Below are positions 8,632-17,730 of a stretch of 64,000 nucleotides of DNA, in pieces. The notes under the pieces were generated by a model. The model saw only the letters and a list, made by a program, of their open reading frames with translations. It did not search any database and was not told where the DNA came from. Position 1 is the first letter of the stretch. Every line of letters starts with the position of its first letter. Source of the DNA: CAYWLQ01 sp964458775 (GTDB lineage: Bacteria; Myxococcota_A; Polyangia; JAAYKL01); the NCBI GenBank assembly GCA_964458775.1, contig CAYWLQ010000008.1:1-64000 (forward strand). The letters run 5' to 3'. The position numbers and the translations under genes were made by a program.

Positions 8632-10275
8632 GTGGAAAGGGCAAAAGGCTTTAGTGTTCTGGCATTGGGCGGGCTGGGCGAAATAGGGATGAACTGTCTT
8701 ACTGTTGAGACAGAGGGGAGACTTCTGATTATCGACTGTGGGATAATGTTCAATAATGATAATCTGGGAATCGAGGCTGCTCATCCCAAATTTGATTATT
8801 TGGTGTCTCGACGAGAAGATATCGAAGGCGTAGTCCTTTCCCACGGACACGAAGACCATATTTCGGGGTTGCCTTTTCTGCTTAGAGAAATTGATATTCC
8901 AATTTATGCCGGACCTTATGCGTCAAGATTGCTCAAAAACAAAGTCGATGAAGGTGATTTCGGCATAAATCCCTTAATTAAAGAGTGCAGTTCAGACGAT
9001 ATAATTCATCTCGGTCCGTTTAAGATTTCAATGTTTCCTATGCCGCATTCTATTGCTCAAAATATGGGTATAGTTGTGGAAATGGGACGTCGGCGTATTT
9101 TGCATACAGGTGATTTTAAACTAAACATGAAAGCCTCGGATTGCGGTGAGCCGGCGCTCAATACCCTTAAACAAATGTCACAAGAAGGCGTTGATTTAAT
9201 GCTGTGTGATTCCACTGGCGCTGAAGAAAACGATATTGCCGGAGATGAAAAAGAAGTTTTGTTTGCAATGGACCGATTGTTTAGAGAAGCTTCACAAAGA
9301 ATTTTTGTTGCTGTCTTTTCTTCCAATGTGCGTCGAATAGAAACGGTGCTGTTGTCAGCAAAACGTTACGGTCGCAAGGTTACTCTTGCGGGAAGATCCG
9401 TTCATACACATTTCCGAGCAGCTCTGTCAGCCTGCGGAATTGATGCATCTGATAACATCATTGTGTCAGCCGAGGAGGCCGCACAACTTCCGAGGAAAGA
9501 TTTGGTTGTACTTATTTCAGGTACACAGGGTGAAAGTCGATCTGCGCTTTTCCGTATTGCTTCGGGAAATCATCACAAACTCAAAGTCGAACCCGGTGAC
9601 TTGGTAATACTTTCCAGTCGGTTTATTCCTGGAAATGAACCGGCAATAGGACGGATGATAGATCGCCTTCTGATACAGGGAGTGCAAACGGTTCATCGAG
9701 GTATAATGCCTTCTGTTCATGTTTCCGGACATGGAGGCAGAAAAGAAATAAGTGCCGCAATTGAAGCTGTAAATCCCAGATGTTTTATGCCTATACACGG
9801 TACCTATCGTCATATGACGGCATGTGCTGAACTAGCAAAGAATGCCGGCTGTCGTTCTATAAAAATTGCGTTGAACGGACAACGTGTTCAATGCTCTGAT
9901 AACGGTCTTGCAATAAAAGACGAAAAGCCTTGCGGACGAGCATTTATTGATCGAGGAGGAAGACTTTCAGAACAAACAATCAAAGAAAGGCAAATTCTCG
10001 CTGCCAACGGGGTAGTATCCGTTGCGTTTATGATTGATGATTTGTTTAGAATACAGGGTTCTATAAAGACGGTTGTTTTCGGAATAATATCTCACGACTT
10101 GCATGATTGGTTTATTAAAATAGTAGAAGAAAAAGTTAGAAAACTAGCTGAAAGTTGTAGTGAAACCATACCTGAGTCACTCGAAAAATTCCGAGAAGAT
10201 ATTCGTTTTGGGTTAAGAAAATTTATTCTAAAACAGATTTCACGAGAACCAATGGTAATTGTTTCTATTTTGTAA
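8632..10275 (+). CDS. rnj: Ribonuclease J (metallo-beta-lactamase/beta-CASP RNase)
   Basis: The 547-residue protein has the RNase J architecture. An N-terminal metallo-beta-lactamase domain carries the zinc motif SHGHEDHISG (about residues 66-75) and HTGDFK. A beta-CASP insertion follows, then FMPIHGTYRH, and a C-terminal domain of about 110 residues. RNase J is a 5-prime exonuclease and endonuclease in mRNA decay and rRNA maturation, acting in the cytoplasm. The length is typical (about 550). The start is GTG at 8632, two bases after the GYF-like gene. The identification is firm. J1 and J2 paralogues cannot be distinguished here, and only one copy is present in the window. Confidence 0.96.
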   Translation: MERAKGFSVLALGGLGEIGMNCLTVETEGRLLIIDCGIMFNNDNLGIEAAHPKFDYLVSRREDIEGVVLSHGHEDHISGLPFLLREIDIPIYAGPYASRLLKNKVDEGDFGINPLIKECSSDDIIHLGPFKISMFPMPHSIAQNMGIVVEMGRRRILHTGDFKLNMKASDCGEPALNTLKQMSQEGVDLMLCDSTGAEENDIAGDEKEVLFAMDRLFREASQRIFVAVFSSNVRRIETVLLSAKRYGRKVTLAGRSVHTHFRAALSACGIDASDNIIVSAEEAAQLPRKDLVVLISGTQGESRSALFRIASGNHHKLKVEPGDLVILSSRFIPGNEPAIGRMIDRLLIQGVQTVHRGIMPSVHVSGHGGRKEISAAIEAVNPRCFMPIHGTYRHMTACAELAKNAGCRSIKIALNGQRVQCSDNGLAIKDEKPCGRAFIDRGGRLSEQTIKERQILAANGVVSVAFMIDDLFRIQGSIKTVVFGIISHDLHDWFIKIVEEKVRKLAESCSETIPESLEKFREDIRFGLRKFILKQISREPMVIVSIL

Positions 10276-10319
10276 AAAGCGCTTGTCATTTTTGTAAGTC
10301 CCTTCATATAACCCGGCAC

Positions 10320-10739
10320 ATGAAACAGTTTATCAATGAAATTGCAGTATCCACATCCGGAAGAGGTTTTTTTAATATCTCATCACAAGTTAAATCATGG
10401 GTAAGAGAACAAAATATTTCAATCGGTTTGCTGACAGTATTTATCAAACATACTTCTGCGTCTCTCGTAATTCAGGAAAATGCCGATCCCGATGTTCTTC
10501 ATGACATGGCTGTCTTTTTTAAAGACTTGGTCAAAGACGGTGACACAAAGTATCGTCACAGTTTAGAAGGTCCGGATGATATGTCCGCTCATATAAGAAC
10601 CTCGCTGACCAGTACCCATCTTTCAATACCGGTAAATGCCGGTGTTCCTTGCCTTGGAACCTGGCAGGGAATATTCCTTTTTGAGCACAGAACTCACGCT
10701 CATAATAGAACAGTTGTTCTGCATCTTATCGGTGAGTGA
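10320..10739 (+). CDS. YjbQ family protein (UPF0047)
   Basis: This 139-residue protein has the complete YjbQ pattern: VFIKHTSASLVIQENADP near residue 40-57, HSLEGPDDMSAHI around residues 80-92, and the closing GTWQGIFLFEHR block. The conserved His residues probably form the active site. Family members have been reported to have weak thiamine-phosphate synthase activity when overproduced, but the physiological role is not established. It follows RNase J by 44 bases on the same strand and may be read through from it. Confidence 0.93.
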   Translation: MKQFINEIAVSTSGRGFFNISSQVKSWVREQNISIGLLTVFIKHTSASLVIQENADPDVLHDMAVFFKDLVKDGDTKYRHSLEGPDDMSAHIRTSLTSTHLSIPVNAGVPCLGTWQGIFLFEHRTHAHNRTVVLHLIGE

Positions 10740-10780
10740 GCAGGGGAATAGTTTGCTGCGGAACTAATGCAGAGGACAAT

Positions 10781-10825
10781 ATGGACACAGTGGACAGCGT
10801 GGACATAGTAGACAGTGTGGACCGG
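10781..10825. repeat. Five-copy 9-bp tandem repeat (GTGGACANN)
   Basis: Five consecutive 9-base units of the form GTGGACANN (ATGGACACA, GTGGACAGC, GTGGACATA, GTAGACAGT, GTGGACCGG) lie in the 129-base gap between the convergent yjbQ and giant-kinase genes. On the plus strand the array could be read as Met-Asp-Thr followed by Val-Asp-Ser/Ile triplets, but there is no ribosome binding site and no long frame. A slippage-prone spacer repeat is the simplest reading. Confidence 0.8.
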
Positions 10826-10868
10826 CAGAAATATATTGTCCAAACTCTAGCAAAATTGTCTTTCCGAT

Positions 10869-13800
10869 TTACCGATTTCTTTTTTTTATAACACCCAAAC
10901 TATCCAGTTTTCGGTAGAACGTTCGTCTTGGAATACCTAGGATTTCTGCGGCCTTGCTGCGATTCCATTTGACTGATTCCAAAACAGATAGAATTTTGCT
11001 GTCTTCTTCGCTTACAGATTTGGATGTGGTCGGTTTTGAATTAGGCTTTGGGACTTCACTGGATGAAATGAAAATCTCATCGGCTCTGATGGCTTTAGAG
11101 TCGTCTCCTATTGCTAATGCTCTGCGTATTGATTGCTCAAGCTCTCGTACATTTCCCGGCCAGTTGTGTTTTAGCAGCATTGCGGCAGCATCTTTGGAAA
11201 AACTTCTTGGTATCGAAGCGAATCTTACCGCTTCTCTTTCTACTATTCTTCCTGCTAAGGGTAAAATATCTTCTTTGCGCTTTCTTAAAGGCGGCAGCTC
11301 AATTGTTACGACCTGCAATCGATAAAGAAGGTCTTTTCGCAATCCGCCTTCGTTTGCCAGTTTATCTAGGGGAATCCTGGTGGATGCTATAATGCGCACA
11401 TTGACACGCAGGTTTCGCTGCGAACCCACCGGGGAAAAGGTTCCGTCTTGCAGCACGCGTAACATGACTGTTTGCATTCTTGGAGACATGTCTCCTATTT
11501 CGTCCAAATATAGGGTCCCTCCGTCAGCAGCAGACAGCAAGCCCTGTCTTTCTGTGTCTGCTCCCGAAAAGGCGCCTTTTTCGTGGCCGAACAACATGGA
11601 TTCCACCAAGGTGTCCGGCATGCTGCCGCAGGAAACAGTTACAAAAGGTTTGTCCTTTAGATTGCTCTGTTCGTGAAGAACCCGTGCAAGCAAGTCTTTG
11701 CCTACGCCGCTCTCACCGGAAAAAATTACCGGAACATTTAAGTCTTTAACTCGCTCTACCGTCGTAAAGACCTTTCGCATTTCCGGCGATGTGCCGAAAA
11801 CACCATGATAATCGCCTTCGCCTTCAATTTGCCGTCTTAGTCGTTCTAATCTTTCTCTGGCGGTTTTGAGATTCAAATCCCTTTGATTCAACTCTTCCAG
11901 TCTCTTTTCATAAGCTTCTTGTAGGGTTTTCCTCGCTGTCTGAAGCTCATCGGCTCTTTGTCGAAGTTCGTTTATTAAACGATTTTGTGAAAGAGCAATG
12001 GCAACCTGATTTGCAAAAGCGGAGAGTACTCGCAGATCTCTCTTATCAAATCGACCTCTTCGCAAACGGTTTTCGAGATACAAAACTCCTAGAGGGCTGC
12101 CTCTATAGGATACGGGAAGACATGCCACTGATTTAAGCTTAAGCTCATGAATTGACATAAACTCATTGAATCGGCTGTCCTGCATAGCATCCACAGTTAC
12201 TACCGGTTCGTTATCGAGAAATACAGATTCAGCTATAGAGCAACTGAATCGGTTTTCCGGTGCACCGGTATCAGCGTATTCACAACCGAAAGCTTTTCCG
12301 TCGGATACCGCTCTGATTTCTAAAACTGTTGATTCAGAACCTTCTGCCGGAAGTAAGATCATTCCTCGTTCCGCTCCGGTCAGCTCAATTGCAGAGCTGA
12401 GAATCATTTCTAATAAACGGTTAAGGTTGCTTTCTGAAAGTAGTTGTTTGTTTAAATCTAGAACTCGATAGAGAGCTTCTGCTTCAGTATCCGATGTCTT
12501 GTCGGGATTATCGAAAAGCTCTGTTGATGAAAATTGATTGGAAGAGGATATTTCACTGAAAAGAGTTCTAACCTCGGATCTTCGCACATCCTGCCAAAAT
12601 GCTGCGCGATGCTCATGGGATAAACCTGCACATAGACTTTCGAGAATATTTTCAGCTTCTCTTAAATGTTGCCGCATCAAAAAGACAGAGCCTTTTACTG
12701 ACAGTCCTTTTGCGAGTGCCAAATGAGCCTGCCATGCAAAATCCTTGGCCCCTTGATATGTTTGATTTTCGCAGAGCGCCTCTAGCTTTTTCAGTCCCAG
12801 ATCCAATTGTCCCTCAGCGATGAGCAGCATTCCCTCATGAAGAGCCAGTGACTCTTCAAACATTCTGCCCTCTTCCTCTCGATTTCTGCTTGAAGCTAGT
12901 TGAATGAGTTCCCTAGCTTTTATTATATCCTCTTTTTCCCCTCTTCTTAAAAGGCAGCCTGCGGTTTCTAATTCAATTTCACACACTATCGCATAACGAG
13001 AGAGCGATATAAATCCCTTTCTGGCTTCAGCATAAAAACGAAGCGCATCTTCTGTTTCACCTCGGGCTGATGCAGAAGCTGCTGTATGAAATTGAGACCA
13101 CAATCTTTGTTCGTCATACCCCAAAGATCTTGCTTCCGCTTCGGCCTGTTCCAGTATAAGACCGGCGCGCTCAAAACAGCCCATTTTAATCAGAGCGTAT
13201 CCGTAGTTGTTTCTAACGTTGATTCGCATCAAGGGATTAACCGCTGAACGGGACAGCCGAACAGCCTGTTCATAGTGACGAAGAGATTCTGACCATTCTT
13301 CCTGCCACAATTTCAGGTCACCCAAAACCAATTTGTCACGCATCAAATGAGGAATATCACCGAATTCAAAATGAAGGGCGGCTGCTCGCTCAAGCGATAG
13401 AGTAGCTTCTTTTAAGTTGCCTGATTTTTGATAAACCCAAGCCAAAATATCGATCGACAAAGCAACGGCTCTCATGTCTCCTGCCAATGCAGCATCAGAT
13501 TCTGCTTCCTTAGCAAACATCAGCGCATCATCTCTTCTGCCCTCTTTAACAGCAGACTTGGCGAGCATACCTAACAGATCGGCTCTAACGCGATGTGCAT
13601 TTGGAGCGTCCTTCAATCCTTCTTCTGCTAAAGCGATACATGATTCAGTGTTATGTTGTTGAAAGGCAATTTTGGCCAAAAGATACAGGATGCGAGCTCG
13701 ATCCAATGGATTAACGGTCAAAGACAGAGCTTCACGGAGACACTTTTCAGCTTCATGTAAAGATTCTTTGTCAATATATATTCGCCCCAATAGTATTAAG

Positions 13801-16019
13801 GCTTCTCGTTTAACAGAAAGATCACTACATAGTGCCGGCTTTGAAAGACACTGTTCGGCAGCAGTTAAATCACCTTGAGAAGACAGCACTCTTCCAAGCT
13901 CCAAAGCTAAGAGGAGATAGGTTTGTTCATTATGAGCAACTGCCTCCATCATTGCTGTCAGCAAATGCTGAGCTGCGTGTAATGCTCCGAGTCTGTAAAG
14001 GGATATTGCTACTGCTGTCCCGCGCTCTTCGATTTTTTTTTGGTCTTTGCATTTGGCTGCGTGATACAGCTGTTTTGCTTCATCGGATTCAAGTGAAAAA
14101 GCACGCCTGTGCATTTCTATAAGTCGATTCCAGTCAGCGGCAGCCAGAATTTCTTTGGCAAGAGGAAGAGTTGCTGCGCACCAGCGCGATGCCGAGCTTT
14201 TGAGCCTACCGCTTGCTGTTAAAGACGAAAGTGCGGAATCAACCGATATTGAATCTCTGCCCGAAACAATTGTGATCTCTTCAGCTGAAGCAGGCCGGTC
14301 AAGTACAGCAGCCGCTTCGAGTACGCATCTTTCGATTTCATTGAGGGTTAACAATCTTTCGCGCCAATATGTTTCCAGCTGTTTAGGCGGCCCCAGGCTT
14401 TCCAGTTTTGTCATACCTTCCGGGTTTTTAGAAATATCGTGGAGCAAGGTAGTTACAAAAAGCGGATTTCCTCCGGTATGGGCAAAAATTCGGGTTACCG
14501 CTTCCTGGTCGGCACTTCCAAGAAAACATTCTGTAATGTGGGATGTTTGTTCGAAAGATAAAAGCGGCATTACTAAAGTTTCGGCCGATCCCAAATGTGT
14601 TTGCCATGAAAAAGATATCTCACACGAAGCTAACACAGCAAGAGGAACATCTCTTTCAACTGCCGCCGCCAAAACCCGCAATACGGCCAGAGTTTCAAAT
14701 GATGCTTGTTCCAAACCGTCAATAATAAGCAAGAGCTTTGAACGTTTGGCAATGCCGATTAACAAATCTGAAGTTGATTTGGCTAATACATCCAGATGTG
14801 CATAATTTTTTTGGGGTTCACTAAGTGCTGATATTAACTGTTTTGTCCGCTGAATCGCCTCATCATCTTTTTCTAAAAAGAATACTGCCTGTTCGATTAT
14901 ATCTGCAAAGGGACGAAGAAGGCTGCCGCTACCGCCTGATTCGAGAACCGGTATATGTGCCAATTGAGCCCACCACTTGATACTGCGCAAAAGTGCGCTT
15001 TTCCCGGTTCCGGATTGACCTTCTACAACAACCAGAGGAGACAAATCCGATATTTGAAATCTTTTTTGCAAAGCTTCTTGCAGTTTAAAGAACTCACGAT
15101 CACGACCTAATGACTCACTAAATACAGCACAGTCTGCAAAACGATCTTCATCGACAGCAGCGGTAAAAATTGATGTGAGAGCCGCTTCCGCTTCGACAGC
15201 CGTCGGAAATCGATGGTTAGGATTTCTTGATAATAATCTTCCTATAATACTTTGTAGGGCTTCTAGTGTTGAGGATTCCTCCTGTTTGACAATTAGGCGT
15301 TTTAATACCGGTAGACTCCGCTTTTCACCCAAATGTCCCTTAACAATTTCGGAAACCGACCCTTCAAAAGGAGGTGCTCCCGAAAGAATTTCAAACAATG
15401 TAGCACCGAGGGAATATAGATCAGCTCTGGCATCGGCTCTTTTTTTTTCGATAACTTCAGGTGCCATATAGGGAACGGTTCCTCGCAGCTTGGCGTCTTC
15501 ATTGTCTGATCTGACAAAAGAAAAATCTATTAGCTTTGCCACACCGTCCGAAGAACAAATAATGTTTCCCGGTTTAAGATCACCGTGAACCAAACCTCGT
15601 CCGTGTAGGAGTTTTAGTGAACGGCATATTTCGACAAACAACCTTATCGCATCAGGAAGCCGCATATTTTGAGTTGCTGACATGAGGTCTTCACCGGGAA
15701 TATACTCCCTGGTAAAAAAAACTCTTCCGTCGAGAGACGCCCCAAAATCGTACACTTCAGAAAGCCTGGGATGTTTCAAACCTGCCAAGGCTTCAAATTC
15801 GTGTTTAAAAACCGAACGCCAGTTCTCGTCGGCTTTGGGTCTAAGAATCTTAAACACCAACATCTTGTTGTCCAGATAACGGTCCTGTACCAAATGAACC
15901 GTTCCCTGTCCGCCCTCTCCCAGTCTTCTCAGATGCGTGTACCGAGTTTCCAGGCTTTGAAACAACTTCTCATCTGAAACGATCTCAAAATCTTTGTTTG
16001 GTGACTCATCGTGTGCCAT
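10869..16019 (-). CDS. Giant Ser/Thr kinase - AAA ATPase - TPR - GAF - sigma-54 activator
   Basis: This 1716-residue multidomain regulator starts at ATG 16019; an in-frame TTG at 16055 is less likely. In order it has: a protein-kinase domain (about 25-285, glycine loop GEGGQG, Lys in LVFKILRP, catalytic loop HGDLKPGN); an AAA/STAND-type ATPase with Walker A GQSGTGKS and a LLLIIDG Walker B (about 310-560); a long TPR array (about 680-1080); a GAF domain (about 1190-1340); a coiled coil; a sigma-54 AAA+ domain (GESGVGKD, TLYLDEIGD); and a Fis-type helix-turn-helix ending near the C-terminus. Two key positions vary. The DFG metal motif reads DFS, and the sigma-54 loop reads GAFSGA instead of GAFTGA. 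It probably links an intracellular signal to sigma-54 transcription. No target is evident. Confidence 0.92.
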   Translation of the reverse strand: MAHDESPNKDFEIVSDEKLFQSLETRYTHLRRLGEGGQGTVHLVQDRYLDNKMLVFKILRPKADENWRSVFKHEFEALAGLKHPRLSEVYDFGASLDGRVFFTREYIPGEDLMSATQNMRLPDAIRLFVEICRSLKLLHGRGLVHGDLKPGNIICSSDGVAKLIDFSFVRSDNEDAKLRGTVPYMAPEVIEKKRADARADLYSLGATLFEILSGAPPFEGSVSEIVKGHLGEKRSLPVLKRLIVKQEESSTLEALQSIIGRLLSRNPNHRFPTAVEAEAALTSIFTAAVDEDRFADCAVFSESLGRDREFFKLQEALQKRFQISDLSPLVVVEGQSGTGKSALLRSIKWWAQLAHIPVLESGGSGSLLRPFADIIEQAVFFLEKDDEAIQRTKQLISALSEPQKNYAHLDVLAKSTSDLLIGIAKRSKLLLIIDGLEQASFETLAVLRVLAAAVERDVPLAVLASCEISFSWQTHLGSAETLVMPLLSFEQTSHITECFLGSADQEAVTRIFAHTGGNPLFVTTLLHDISKNPEGMTKLESLGPPKQLETYWRERLLTLNEIERCVLEAAAVLDRPASAEEITIVSGRDSISVDSALSSLTASGRLKSSASRWCAATLPLAKEILAAADWNRLIEMHRRAFSLESDEAKQLYHAAKCKDQKKIEERGTAVAISLYRLGALHAAQHLLTAMMEAVAHNEQTYLLLALELGRVLSSQGDLTAAEQCLSKPALCSDLSVKREALILLGRIYIDKESLHEAEKCLREALSLTVNPLDRARILYLLAKIAFQQHNTESCIALAEEGLKDAPNAHRVRADLLGMLAKSAVKEGRRDDALMFAKEAESDAALAGDMRAVALSIDILAWVYQKSGNLKEATLSLERAAALHFEFGDIPHLMRDKLVLGDLKLWQEEWSESLRHYEQAVRLSRSAVNPLMRINVRNNYGYALIKMGCFERAGLILEQAEAEARSLGYDEQRLWSQFHTAASASARGETEDALRFYAEARKGFISLSRYAIVCEIELETAGCLLRRGEKEDIIKARELIQLASSRNREEEGRMFEESLALHEGMLLIAEGQLDLGLKKLEALCENQTYQGAKDFAWQAHLALAKGLSVKGSVFLMRQHLREAENILESLCAGLSHEHRAAFWQDVRRSEVRTLFSEISSSNQFSSTELFDNPDKTSDTEAEALYRVLDLNKQLLSESNLNRLLEMILSSAIELTGAERGMILLPAEGSESTVLEIRAVSDGKAFGCEYADTGAPENRFSCSIAESVFLDNEPVVTVDAMQDSRFNEFMSIHELKLKSVACLPVSYRGSPLGVLYLENRLRRGRFDKRDLRVLSAFANQVAIALSQNRLINELRQRADELQTARKTLQEAYEKRLEELNQRDLNLKTARERLERLRRQIEGEGDYHGVFGTSPEMRKVFTTVERVKDLNVPVIFSGESGVGKDLLARVLHEQSNLKDKPFVTVSCGSMPDTLVESMLFGHEKGAFSGADTERQGLLSAADGGTLYLDEIGDMSPRMQTVMLRVLQDGTFSPVGSQRNLRVNVRIIASTRIPLDKLANEGGLRKDLLYRLQVVTIELPPLRKRKEDILPLAGRIVEREAVRFASIPRSFSKDAAAMLLKHNWPGNVRELEQSIRRALAIGDDSKAIRADEIFISSSEVPKPNSKPTTSKSVSEEDSKILSVLESVKWNRSKAAEILGIPRRTFYRKLDSLGVIKKRNR

Positions 16020-16144
16020 AATGTGCACAGTGGCACAGCTGTAGTTTGGTGACAAGATGTTTAGGGCAATAACGAGAAAAAAGCGTTATGCCCTTTGAAA
16101 AAGAAACATGAGATTTTATCCGGTTTCCTTAGATAAAAACTATT

Positions 16145-16281
16145 TAGTATCCATCTCAAAAGGCCCCTTTTTGAAGGGTCGGGAGTGCCGGTTGACGAGC
16201 GAGTATGTATGATTTTAAGATGTTACGCAGTGAGGATGCCGATGCCCCCGACCTGAAAGACTACTTCTTAGATGGATACTA
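16145..16281. mobile_element. 137-bp element with 12-bp terminal inverted repeats (MITE-like or structured RNA)
   Basis: TAGTATCCATCT at 16145-16156 is exactly complementary to AGATGGATACTA at 16270-16281. Nested inside, GGTCGGG (16177-16183) pairs with CCCGACC (16247-16253), and a third hairpin (TCAAAAGG with CCTTTTTGA) lies near the left end. The outer arms begin and end with TA, as expected for TA-targeting IS630/mariner-type elements. ATTT also flanks both ends if the arms are taken as 11 bases. There is no open frame inside. The right end supplies the TAG stop codon of the secretin gene. Alternatives are a structured 3-prime UTR or small RNA. One copy only in this window. Confidence 0.5.
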
Positions 16282-17538
16282 TTTAAATTTGCCTTCGAAA
16301 TTTTGAAATTTGACAGCGGCTTCATCGAGAAGTTTTTTCCCTATTCTGTCGGGACGGTCCAAGACGGTAGGAGTTATAACAATAAGGCTTTCTGTTTGTT
16401 CTTCGACATGGCGGCGTGTTCCGAAAAGCAATCCCAATATGGGTATTTTGGAGAGATACGGAAAGCCCTCTTTGGTAACGCCTTTTGATTCGGAGTTAAG
16501 CCCTGATAACATTATGGATTGCCCGATTCCGAGATGAACCAAAGTATCCACACGAGACATGGTTCTGCCCGGAACATTTTGAGTGGTTTCGGACAGGTCT
16601 GAAACTTCAGCGATTACCTCCAAATCGAGGGTTTTATCGTCGTCAGAAAGTCTTGGAGTAACTATCAGCCTGGCACCGTAGGGAATAGTCCTCAATTCCG
16701 CAGCTTGTGAACCGGCAACGGCTACATTTACTTCGCCTCCTGCTTCATAGGTAGATTTTCGTCCGTTTACAGTTATAAGAGCAGCCTTTTTATGAATCTT
16801 TATCCATCCGTATTGAGCGGCTACTTCTAGAGAAGGCATTGCTTGGTCCATCAGTTGATAAGCTGCGCTCAAAGTACCGGTCAGCAAGTCAATACTACCG
16901 GAAAGCACACCCGAACCGCCGTAACTCGACGGCCAAGATATTCCGAAGCGATCATTGTCGCGTTTTTTAAGTTCGACAAAAGTCAAATCAAGCCGAATGT
17001 TGGTGCGAGGCTGAACAACATCCGGATCAATATAAATCAGAGATATTGCTTGACCGTTGTAACCCTTAACGGCTTGTTCCACACGTTTCTTCTCACTGTC
17101 CGTGCGAACCTCTCCGTCAACAAATACACGGGCTCCCACCTTTTTGAAGGTTAAGGTTTTATCCTGTGCAAAAAGCTCTTTAAGCTCTTTTTCGACCGTT
17201 TCAGGCATTCTAGCAAATACAGTTATAAAAACAGTCTTCCTGCTTCCTTGTTTATCAAAAAGCATTAAAGAAGTAGTTCCTGATCTAATTGCAGTAATGA
17301 TCATCTTCTTGCCGTCTCGCGGAACTTTAATTTCAATAACGCCCTTGGTACTCTCCGAGAAACTGTCAATACTTTCGGCGTCAAACATATATTGTTCGCC
17401 AATCGTCATAGCCAAATCATCGGCATTATCAGATGCCGTTGATGTGCGAACCGAAAATTCCTGAGCCCTAAGCAGTTTGGCGGCAGACAGCACAATAACT
17501 GCGAACATTATCACAACAATTATGATATGAGATTTCAT
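16279..17538 (-). CDS. Secretin-type pilus assembly protein (CpaC/RcpA-like)
   Basis: This 419-residue protein has a signal peptide (about 1-25, MKSHIIIVVIMFAVIVLSAAKLLRAQ). A pilus-assembly N-terminal domain with TTSLMLFDKQG (about 40-110) and a BON-like segment (VFVDGEVRT, about 125-170) follow. The secretin C-terminal core contains EAGGEVNVAVAG, PYGARLIVTP and the closing GFPYLSKIPILGLLFGTR (about 360-385). It should form an outer-membrane channel like those of type II secretion or Tad pili. It is shorter than typical GspD or PilQ, which fits the CpaC/RcpA group. No other Tad or type II genes are present in the window, so it stands alone. The ATG has GGGAGA just upstream. Confidence 0.88.
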   Translation of the reverse strand: MKSHIIIVVIMFAVIVLSAAKLLRAQEFSVRTSTASDNADDLAMTIGEQYMFDAESIDSFSESTKGVIEIKVPRDGKKMIITAIRSGTTSLMLFDKQGSRKTVFITVFARMPETVEKELKELFAQDKTLTFKKVGARVFVDGEVRTDSEKKRVEQAVKGYNGQAISLIYIDPDVVQPRTNIRLDLTFVELKKRDNDRFGISWPSSYGGSGVLSGSIDLLTGTLSAAYQLMDQAMPSLEVAAQYGWIKIHKKAALITVNGRKSTYEAGGEVNVAVAGSQAAELRTIPYGARLIVTPRLSDDDKTLDLEVIAEVSDLSETTQNVPGRTMSRVDTLVHLGIGQSIMLSGLNSESKGVTKEGFPYLSKIPILGLLFGTRRHVEEQTESLIVITPTVLDRPDRIGKKLLDEAAVKFQNFEGKFK

Positions 17539-17730
17539 TTCAAATCTCCCTTCAAGAGCTACCTTCGTAAAAACGAAAAAAAAGTTTCCGATTTAACCGG
17601 TCTTTTTTTGAGAAAGGTGATTTTTTTTGAAAAATTTTTTAAAAAAGGTTTGTTGCGGAAAAAATTAAAACGCAACCTGCACGGCAGATTGCTAGTGTTT
17701 TATCATCGGATGTAGGGGAATTAATGTTGT

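Noticed and set aside
16031..16046. TGGCAC as a sigma-54 -24 element upstream of the giant regulator
   Set aside because: The GC-type -12 element at the right spacing is missing, and the orientation is opposite to the gene.
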